DNA from: Nitrospinales bacterium
GTDB taxonomy: Bacteria; Nitrospinota_A; UBA7883; JACRGQ01
Direction: 5' to 3'
Length of the DNA stretch: 51,182 nucleotides
Assembly: GCA_023248495.1 (NCBI GenBank)
Contig: JAHFEK010000019.1
Location: 1-51,182 of the forward strand
The translations under genes and the position numbers were made by a program. How positions within the stretch are numbered: position 1 is the stretch's first letter; every line of letters begins with the position of its first letter. The notes below the pieces were generated by a model. That model was not told the origin of the DNA, ran no database searches, and worked only from the letters and a program-made list of their open reading frames with translations. Positions 44,989-51,182 of this stretch are shown here, one piece after another.

Positions 44989-46935
44989 ATGGAATATAGG
45001 AGGGAGATAGATGGACTGCGGGCTTTAGCGGTCATTCCTGTCATACTTTTTCACGCGGGCTTTCAAGCTTTTAGTGGCGGTTTTGTCGGTGTTGATGTGT
45101 TCTTTGTAATCAGCGGCTACCTGATCACAACAATCATACTTGCTGAAAAAGAAGCTGGCACGTTCTCACTCATTAGCTTTTACGAACGTAGAGCACGGCG
45201 CATACTGCCAGCATTGTTTTTTGTGATGTTTGCTTGCTTGCCGTTCGCTTGGTTTTGGTTGCTGCCAAATGAAATGAGACGGTTTTCTGAAAGTTTGGTG
45301 GCGGTATCATTTTTCTCGTCAAACATACTTTTTTATTTAACGAGTGGATATTTTGGAGGTGGCGAACTAAAACCGCTCATACACACTTGGAGTTTGGCCG
45401 TTGAAGAGCAATATTATGTTCTTTTCCCAATCTTTTTGCTGCTAACTTGGAGATTGGGCAAGCGCTGGACTGTTATGCTCCTTGCTGCCGTGGCAATCGT
45501 AAGTTTGATGGCGGCGCAATGGCTTTCCATTACCGACCCTGTGTTCAATTTTTTATTACTGCCTACCCGCTTATGGGAACTATTGCTTGGTGTATTCATA
45601 GCGTTTTACCTATCCACCAAAAGCAATGCCAAGAATATAACGGGGGAAACAAGCCAGCCAGCCAGCCAGCCAGCCAGTTTTGCCGGCTTACTGCTAATCA
45701 CATACGCAGCATGCGCTTTTGACAAACAAACTCCTTTTCCAAGCTTATACGCACTAATACCAACTATTGGCGCGGCGCTTATTATTCTGTTTGCCACACC
45801 GCAAACATTGGTTGGTAAGTTGCTTGGCAGTAAGTTGTTGGTTGGTATTGGATTGATTAGCTATAGCGCATACTTGTGGCATCTGCCGTTGCTTGCTTTT
45901 GCGAGACATAGAAGCATTGACGAACCAAGCAAGGCATTGCTATCAGTGTTAGCAGCTGCCGCGGTAATACTTGCGTATTTGAGTTGGAGATATGTTGAAG
46001 CGCCGTTTAGAAATAGACAGCTCTTCAGCCGTAAACAAATCTTTGTGTATGGCACATCGTGCAGTGTTCTTTTTGTGACATTTGGCCTGGCTGGACATTT
46101 CAATGAAGGATTTCAATCACGCATGCCAACTGATGTATTGGCCGTTGATATAACAAGAATTCACGAGCAGTTGCTTAAAGATTCCGGCTGTAATCTTCAC
46201 TCAACCGGTTTTGATTTAAAGGATTGCATCAGGGGGGATAAATCCATTCCACCGAACTATGCTTTGATAGGGGACAGTCACGCTCAAGCGCTTGTTTTTG
46301 AGCTGAGCGCCGCTCTTAGAAAAAACAGGAAAAGTTTTATTCCCTATGTAAAAACAAGCTGCCCCCTATGTTTTGCTATGCCCCCAGATGCGGACAATAA
46401 GGATTGCGCCAAATATCAGAATCAAATATTTAAAGATATTTCTAATAACAACGTTGGAACGTACATTGTTGCTGCGCGCCATGCCCTTCCTCCATCAGGC
46501 GAGCTGACCGCCGATGCTAAAGCTTCATTTGAGGCGCATAAGAAATCAATCGTTAGATTGCTCGACTTGGGCAAGAAGGTGATTCTTATTTATCCAATTC
46601 CCGCGTATGGCGTTCCTGTTTCGGCTTTTATGGCTAAAAATATTCTATTCCACGGAAATAAACTTGGGATGATTTCCGTAAATACCAAAACATTCAAAGA
46701 ACGCATAAGTTATTTTTATGATGGTTATGATGAGATAGGCTTTCATCCAAACCTGTCCCGTGTTTATACCGACAAGATATTCTGCGATACATATGAGAAA
46801 GATAGATGTGTTGCGCAGTTGAACGGCATCCCTTTATATTTCGATGAATCTCATTTATCAAACGCCGGCGCTCTTTTAGTCGTTAAAGAAATAATGAAGC
46901 ACATAGAAAATAATAATTCGGACAGACTGCTCTAA
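44989..46935 (+). CDS. Acyltransferase-3 / SGNH fusion (O-antigen-type O-acetylase)
   Basis: 648 aa. AT3 membrane domain (about 1-375) with the catalytic H22 in VILFHAGF, FFVISGYLIT, FYERRARRILPAL and WSLAVEEQYYVLFPI. A periplasmic SGNH hydrolase-like domain follows, with YALIGDSHAQAL and DESHLSNAGA. This OafA/OatA-type design acetylates LPS O-antigen or peptidoglycan. Base composition is clearly more AT-rich than its neighbours, suggesting transfer. A tract of six GCCA units inside the coding region (45652-45677, residues about 221-230) could switch it on and off. A MITE-like palindrome abuts the stop codon. Confidence 0.9.
   Translation: MEYRREIDGLRALAVIPVILFHAGFQAFSGGFVGVDVFFVISGYLITTIILAEKEAGTFSLISFYERRARRILPALFFVMFACLPFAWFWLLPNEMRRFSESLVAVSFFSSNILFYLTSGYFGGGELKPLIHTWSLAVEEQYYVLFPIFLLLTWRLGKRWTVMLLAAVAIVSLMAAQWLSITDPVFNFLLLPTRLWELLLGVFIAFYLSTKSNAKNITGETSQPASQPASFAGLLLITYAACAFDKQTPFPSLYALIPTIGAALIILFATPQTLVGKLLGSKLLVGIGLISYSAYLWHLPLLAFARHRSIDEPSKALLSVLAAAAVILAYLSWRYVEAPFRNRQLFSRKQIFVYGTSCSVLFVTFGLAGHFNEGFQSRMPTDVLAVDITRIHEQLLKDSGCNLHSTGFDLKDCIRGDKSIPPNYALIGDSHAQALVFELSAALRKNRKSFIPYVKTSCPLCFAMPPDADNKDCAKYQNQIFKDISNNNVGTYIVAARHALPPSGELTADAKASFEAHKKSIVRLLDLGKKVILIYPIPAYGVPVSAFMAKNILFHGNKLGMISVNTKTFKERISYFYDGYDEIGFHPNLSRVYTDKIFCDTYEKDRCVAQLNGIPLYFDESHLSNAGALLVVKEIMKHIENNNSDRLL
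45652..45677 (+). repeat. GCCA tetranucleotide tract in acyltransferase gene
   Basis: Six perfect GCCA units inside the coding frame, encoding SQPASQPAS between membrane helices. A change of one unit (4 bases) shifts the frame, as in phase-variable loci. Confidence 0.85.
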
Positions 46936-47054
46936 CAGGGTGTTGAAAAACTGCACATGCCTGTCATTCTGAGAAGCGAAGCGACGAAGAATCTCTTTCC
47001 GGAAAGGGATTCTTCGCTACGCTCAGAATGACACGGGGTTTTTTCAACAACCTG
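46936..47054. mobile_element. MITE-like palindromic element
   Basis: Outer arms CAGGGTGTTGAAAAAC and TTTTTTCAACAACCTG are inverted; inside, TGTCATTCTGAG...GAAGAATC is inverted against GATTCTTCGC...CAGAATGACA. The whole 119 bp can fold into one long stem. CTAA flanks both ends (46932-46935 and 47055-47058), a possible target duplication. It starts right after the acyltransferase stop codon. No transposase. Confidence 0.65.
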
Positions 47055-47092
47055 CTAAACATCCGCAAGGTTCCAGCGTCATCGCCGTAGCC

Positions 47093-47141
47093 CCATACCG
47101 GAAAGGAATCCTTCGGTCGCCAACGCTCCCTCAGGATGACA
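47093..47141. repeat. Degenerate half of the same palindrome family
   Basis: CCGGAAAGGAATCCTTCGG...CTCAGGATGACA resembles the right half of the element at 46936 (CCGGAAAGGGATTCTTCG...CTCAGAATGACA). Likely a remnant, near the 3' end of the SBBP gene. Confidence 0.5.
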
Positions 47142-47198
47142 GGGGTGGCGGAATAATCAAGCGGTCGTCCCCGTGACGTGTTCATTTGGAAGTTGCGA

Positions 47199-49733
47199 TT
47201 ACTGCTTCTCGCCCGCGGAATTATATTTTACCAGGAAAGAATCATAGGTCCCGATGGCCAAGTTGCCGTCCAAACCACCGGACCGGTTATTACCCGTAAT
47301 AAACACGTTGCCACCACTATCGCAAACCGCACGCATACCGATAGTCTCCGCCGCCGACGCCCCAAGCTGCCTCGTCCATTGCTTGACACCGGCGGCATTA
47401 TATTTAACCACTACCAGGTCAAGGGTGCCCGCAAGCGTGTTGCCATCCAATCCAACCGTAGTATGCCCAACAGCAAAAACATTGCCATTGGCGTCTGTCG
47501 CGGCACCCCATCCACTGACAGTTTTCCCCTGCACCCCTCCCAACTGCCTCATCCACATTGGCACTCCCGCGGAGTTGTACTTGGCCACAAATAAGTCGTA
47601 TGTATTTGTAGTATTGACCATGTCAGTCAGCCCGGTGGCGCCAACTGCAAATACGTTGTCACCGGCGTCCGTGGCCACGCCATAGCTATAGGTATTCAAT
47701 CCCGCCGTCCCAATCTGCCTCGTCCATAACGTGACACCGGTGGCATCATATTTGGTGACAAGGGCATCGGCAGTGCCAATAAGCGTAAATCCATTAGTAC
47801 GGGTATTTATATAGCTGCTCGCGAAAGAATTGCCGCCACTATCCCACACCACGGCAGGGTAGACCGGCACCTGTCCAACATAGAAATATTGTTGAGGCGG
47901 TGGGGGTGATTGAATGATTCCGGCGGCATTGTATTTTGCAGTCCACAAAGCTAAACTCGGCGAGCCCGAAATTGAACCGACTACGATAACATTTCCACTG
48001 GCATCCACCGATATTCCGTAAACATTGTTGCGCACATTGCCGGGCAAAGTAAGCCACATTACGTAGGCCCCTCCCCCATTCTCCACCGTCCATTGCTTGA
48101 CGCCAGCGGCATCGTATTTCGTTATAAAATATTCGTAATCCCGGCCAGCTCTGCCTAAATACGTATTGCCATCGAGTCCGTAGTTTGTATTGCCGCCCAC
48201 AAAAACATTGCCGCTGGCATCCGTGGTGATGGCGGTGGCGGAAACGGTCGCCCCGGCCACCCCCAGTTGCTTCGTCCATAGCCGGGCACCGGCGGCACTG
48301 TACTTGATAACAAAAGCGTCCTGCACCCCCGCAAGGGTGTTGCCGTCCAACCCGCCGGTTGTATTGCCCGCCACAAAGATGTTGTTATTGGCATCTTTCG
48401 CGATTGCCCAGCCCCAAGTTGCCGCCCCCGCCGCGCCGATCTGTTTTGTGAACATCGGTCGGGCCGCCGCTTCGGCGGAGGCCGCGCCTTCATCGGAGCC
48501 ATACACAGCCCTGACGATGTAGTAATAGACCGTCCCATTGACAAGGCCGGTGTGCACGTATGCCGTGCCGGAGGCAACGGCGATCTTGGTGCCGCTGGCC
48601 GATGTCACCCCCGTGGCGGTGGACCAGTAAATGTTGTAGGAGGCAGCCCCGGAGACCGCGCTCCACGTCAACGATACCTGCCCCCAGCCGGGCACCGCCG
48701 ATACTTTCGCGGGGGCCGAAATGAAGGTCGCCTTAACCGGGGTTGATCCGGCACTTTCCCCCGCCGAATTTGAAGCGGTAACGGTGAAATAATACACCAC
48801 GCCGTTGGTTAACCCCGTCAGCGTGTAGGACGTCCCGGTTGTTATCCCGTTTATCTTTATCCCGGCAACGCCGACGACAGCCGAATAATACAGGTTGTAT
48901 GATGTGGCGCCGGTCACGGCGGTCCAACTCACCGTGACCTTCCCGTCGCCCGCCACGGCGGTGACGCCCGTGGGGGCGGCGGCAGCCCCCTGCTGGCCGC
49001 TAATAACGATGGTGATCGTTATGGTGATGGCAATCGTATTCGCGTCGCCATCGCCCGCCGTCGACACCACCCCCACCGTAACGGTGGTGGACGAGTAATT
49101 GGCGTTGGCGGCGATATCGTCATGGATCGCCTGCGCAACTGTTTTCAACAGGCCGCTATTCTTTATCGCCACGATAATGGCCGAAATATCGGCGCCGGTG
49201 ACCGGGGTTGATACATCCGCGCCCACTTCGCCCAACTTGTCGTTGCCGATTTTTTTCGACAGCACTTTGACGATGGCGGAAGACGTGGGGTCGACCGCCA
49301 CGGTCTTGTCGGCATCGGCCTTTTCCACAAATGCTTTCAAGGCGACATTCCCTTTGGCGGCCCTGACCACATAATTAACGCCTTTATCCACGTCCAAGGT
49401 GTACGTGCCATCGGCGGCAATCTTGGCGGTGCCGAGGGCTTTCCCCGTTGAATCGACTACTTTCACCTCGCCGTCCGCCATTGGGGATTGCAGTACGCCA
49501 ACGCCGTTGCCCGGTTTTTGTGAAGCCTTCGCCAATGTGCCCGATACGGAACCTGAGAGGGTGGCTTTGGTGGTGACGATAGGCGCGACCGTAACCGGCG
49601 GATCGGTGGCGGGAGTTACGGCGGAGGGGCTTGTATCGCTGTTGTTAAATACGTCGCCGCAGCCCGCAAGGGGAATCCACAAAAGAGTGGCGAGAAGAAA
49701 TAATGCCCATGGGCGATTTCCCGCGATTCTCAT
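47199..49733 (-). CDS. SBBP-repeat / fibronectin-III lipoprotein, 844 aa
   Basis: Lipobox LAGC after the signal. A bacterial Ig/carboxypeptidase-regulatory-like part (about 55-160), two FN3 domains (about 250-340 and 340-430: KVTVSWTAVTGATSYNLYYS, QVSLTWSAVSGAASYNIYWS) and six or seven SBBP propeller repeats to the end (WTKQLGVAGA...TDASGNVFVGGNTNYGLDGN, D-x-FVxKYNAAG). Anchored to the outer membrane, probably surface exposed, with a beta-propeller ending in FLVKYNSAGEKQ. Function unknown; such proteins are frequent in soil and sediment bacteria. The ends of the gene carry REP-like DNA. Confidence 0.85.
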   Translation of the reverse strand: MRIAGNRPWALFLLATLLWIPLAGCGDVFNNSDTSPSAVTPATDPPVTVAPIVTTKATLSGSVSGTLAKASQKPGNGVGVLQSPMADGEVKVVDSTGKALGTAKIAADGTYTLDVDKGVNYVVRAAKGNVALKAFVEKADADKTVAVDPTSSAIVKVLSKKIGNDKLGEVGADVSTPVTGADISAIIVAIKNSGLLKTVAQAIHDDIAANANYSSTTVTVGVVSTAGDGDANTIAITITITIVISGQQGAAAAPTGVTAVAGDGKVTVSWTAVTGATSYNLYYSAVVGVAGIKINGITTGTSYTLTGLTNGVVYYFTVTASNSAGESAGSTPVKATFISAPAKVSAVPGWGQVSLTWSAVSGAASYNIYWSTATGVTSASGTKIAVASGTAYVHTGLVNGTVYYYIVRAVYGSDEGAASAEAAARPMFTKQIGAAGAATWGWAIAKDANNNIFVAGNTTGGLDGNTLAGVQDAFVIKYSAAGARLWTKQLGVAGATVSATAITTDASGNVFVGGNTNYGLDGNTYLGRAGRDYEYFITKYDAAGVKQWTVENGGGAYVMWLTLPGNVRNNVYGISVDASGNVIVVGSISGSPSLALWTAKYNAAGIIQSPPPPQQYFYVGQVPVYPAVVWDSGGNSFASSYINTRTNGFTLIGTADALVTKYDATGVTLWTRQIGTAGLNTYSYGVATDAGDNVFAVGATGLTDMVNTTNTYDLFVAKYNSAGVPMWMRQLGGVQGKTVSGWGAATDANGNVFAVGHTTVGLDGNTLAGTLDLVVVKYNAAGVKQWTRQLGASAAETIGMRAVCDSGGNVFITGNNRSGGLDGNLAIGTYDSFLVKYNSAGEKQ

Positions 49734-49824
49734 CTCATACCACCTTATCTATCTTTTATTATACGCTGAATATAATTTTTTCACACGAAATATGTTCTTT
49801 GGCAGTGCCTCAGCTTAAGATTGC

Positions 49825-49847
49825 CGCGGCCATCTTCGATGGCCGCG
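49825..49847. repeat. Perfect 9-bp stem with CTTCG loop
   Basis: CGCGGCCAT and ATGGCCGCG around CTTCG. No T run on either strand, so not a standard terminator. It is part of a REP-like tract. Confidence 0.55.
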
Positions 49848-50119
49848 CAATTACAAATAGCGGTCATTACGAGCGTAGCGAAGCAATCCCATAAAACAGT
49901 AATTTCAGACCGAGACACTTGCGAATGGTGTAGCACCCGTTTCGCAATCCCCGCATCGCCACGGGGCAAGCCCCCCCCTCCTGTACCGCGGAACACACGC
50001 GCCAGGGGGAAACCCTTGACAAATTCCAATAAAGGATTAAGTTGAATGCAGATACTAATGTAGCCGCGCGGACAGCGCGGTTATTGCCAAGCACGGTTGT
50101 AAGAAACGAAGCGGTTATC

Positions 50120-50144
50120 AAAGGACGTTCCAAGGAAGTCCTTT
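50120..50144. repeat. Hairpin in the upstream region of the NTF2-like gene
   Basis: AAAGGAC and GTCCTTT, 11 bases apart. No clear role; about 340 bases before the NTF2-like start. Confidence 0.35.
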
Positions 50145-50486
50145 AAGAAGGCATGTATGAGCTTTCAGGGTACGCATGGATGCGCCGTCTGGCGTCCGCC
50201 AAGCAAACGGCTGAGCGGGCCGCATTATGGCGGTGAAGAACTAAAGAAAATCCTTCGGCCTTTCCGTTCAGGGAAAAGCCGTTTCATCCCGCCCGCTGGA
50301 TGCGTTAATCCGGCAATGTATTTAGATCCCAAAAAATACGTTTTCACAAAGGAGGATTGTTCAACAAAAACGCGCTGCTGATCCCCTTCACGCGCGGCGT
50401 TGTCAAAACGCGGCCATGAGGGGAATTACGCGGCCATCACGGGAGACCTTCGCTCAACACGGACGTAAAAACTATTGGAGGTTATC

Positions 50487-51098
50487 ATGTTTACCGTAAC
50501 TGCAAACCTGGCGCCCAAAGCCGGGAAGAACGCCCCATGGGGCGGCGCGCTGATCGCCATTCTTCTCATGATGGCGGTTTCGGGCGTGGCCATGGCTGTC
50601 GAGCAAACCGAAATGCCCGCGGCACACCACCCCAAAGACTATGTTCTGACCATTGATCCCGTCAGCGGCAAAACGATCGGGCCGGTGGTGGTAAAAATGG
50701 TCAACGATTTTTTCGACTACGCGGATAATGCCATCAAGGCCAAGGATATGAGGGCGCTCGCCAGCCTGTATTCCGAAAAATATGTGGACGGCAACCACAC
50801 AAAGGCCGATGTCGTGGTGGCCTGGAAACGGTTGTTCGATCAATTCGACGACCTCTCGATGACGCATAACCTGCGCTTCATCACCACGGATCCCAACAGC
50901 AACGTCGTGATCGTGCAATGCAGCGGCATCCTCATGGGAAAGCCGAGAACGGATGTGCACCAGCTGCAGGCGCTTGACCACTGGATGAACATGAGCCATG
51001 TTCTTGTCAAGGAAGGCAATGCATGGAAGATAATCGGAACCGCGGGTATTGAGGAAAAACGGTTCTGGTTCGACAGGCCGATGCATCCCCTATTCTAG
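50487..51098 (+). CDS. Exported NTF2-like/SnoaL-like protein
   Basis: 203 aa from ATG at 50487, which has GGAGG 7 bases before. A hydrophobic N-terminal segment (about 18-37, GGALIAILLMMAVSGVAMA) is a signal or anchor. The rest fits the NTF2-like cone: VNDFFDYADNAIKAKDMRALASLYSEKYVDGNHTKADVVVAWKRLFDQF, then NVVIVQCSGILMG, LDHWMNMSHVLVKEGNAWKIIGTAG. Ligand or enzyme activity unknown. It is followed by a 13-bp stem. Confidence 0.7.
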   Translation: MFTVTANLAPKAGKNAPWGGALIAILLMMAVSGVAMAVEQTEMPAAHHPKDYVLTIDPVSGKTIGPVVVKMVNDFFDYADNAIKAKDMRALASLYSEKYVDGNHTKADVVVAWKRLFDQFDDLSMTHNLRFITTDPNSNVVIVQCSGILMGKPRTDVHQLQALDHWMNMSHVLVKEGNAWKIIGTAGIEEKRFWFDRPMHPLF

Positions 51099-51115
51099 CG
51101 CTTCGCCTTTGAGCG

Positions 51116-51145
51116 GTCTTCAGTTGCCACCAGGCAACTGAAGAC
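51116..51145 (+). terminator. Long hairpin after the NTF2-like gene
   Basis: GTCTTCAGTTGCC and GGCAACTGAAGAC, a perfect 13-bp stem with an ACCA loop, 17 bases after the stop. No T run follows, so a rho-independent role is uncertain. Confidence 0.55.
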
Positions 51146-51182
51146 TGTTCATTCGGCGCATACCAGCCTTTAATATTCCGGG

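Larger units (their letters stand above)
49734..50486. other. Intergenic region with REP-like fragments
   Basis: About 750 bases without a supported gene. It holds a hairpin at 49825-49847, a REP-like half site around 49862-49892 (GTCATTACGAGCGTAGCGAAGC), a second GCAATCCCCGC-rich arm to about 49970, and a hairpin at 50120-50144. A 74-codon frame at 50157-50381 lacks a ribosome-binding site. Confidence 0.6.

Noticed and set aside
50157-50381. A 74-codon plus-strand frame in the REP-rich gap
   Set aside because: No ribosome-binding site, odd composition and no recognisable domain.

Overview
This is a gene-dense chromosomal window of about 51 kb from a Gram-negative bacterium. The envelope genes show this: lgt, several lipoproteins, a porin with a C-terminal Phe, nagZ, an AsmA-like protein and Spy/CpxP-like periplasmic proteins. 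Three c-type cytochromes with 8 or 9 haem sites, cNMP/Fe-S redox proteins, a sigma-54 type promoter and SBBP/FN3 lipoproteins suggest a respiratory lineage of the Desulfobacterota/Nitrospinota/Nitrospirota kind. That placement is inference. Most of the DNA is moderately GC-rich; the acyltransferase gene near 45-47 kb is visibly more AT-rich and looks acquired.

Layout. 1-3.4 kb (minus): an apparent operon for a protein with two cNMP domains and four 4Fe-4S sites, a haem-b-like membrane protein, a nine-haem cytochrome and a CheY-like receiver cut by the window edge. 3.5-6.1 kb (minus): a secreted beta-propeller protein, then rhlE downstream of an RRM protein gene. 6.4-8.0 kb (plus): exported MsrB and MsrA, then a leader peptide/small ORF/terminator unit. 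8.1-11.4 kb: GNAT, ApbE, and a Spy-like/ECF sigma/membrane-protein trio behind an ECF-type promoter. 11.4-12.7 kb (minus): a four-helix membrane protein and thyX. 12.7-20.7 kb (plus): sugar nucleotidyltransferase, MDR dehydrogenase, lgt and rluD with overlapping ends, then a 1257-aa AsmA-like protein and a LOG-family protein. 20.8-27.7 kb: two histidine kinases, a PBP-like protein, a porin, two paralogous eight-haem lipoproteins and a single-domain response regulator.

27.8-31.0 kb (minus): nitrogen assimilation, with glnA and glnK-amt; glnK-amt has a textbook sigma-54 element flanked by 17-bp dyads. A third copy of the dyad lies upstream of aconitase. 31.3-34.6 kb: SPOR protein, nagZ, mrp and nfu. 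34.6-35.9 kb: a MntA/HepT toxin-antitoxin pair and a frameshifted membrane-protein gene. 35.9-39.2 kb (minus): malate dehydrogenase, a histone H1-like Lys/Ala protein and aconitase. 39.5-43.8 kb (minus): alpha/beta hydrolase, RimI-like GNAT, ComF-like PRTase, PilZ protein and ObgE. 43.8-51.2 kb: a 9-bp minisatellite, a small exported protein, an O-acyltransferase carrying a GCCA tetranucleotide tract, a MITE-like palindrome, an SBBP/FN3 lipoprotein, a REP-rich gap and an NTF2-like exported protein.

Together the genes describe respiration and redox signalling at the envelope, PII-controlled ammonium uptake, TCA enzymes, envelope maintenance and small accessory modules. I saw no tRNA, rRNA, CRISPR array or complete insertion sequence by eye.
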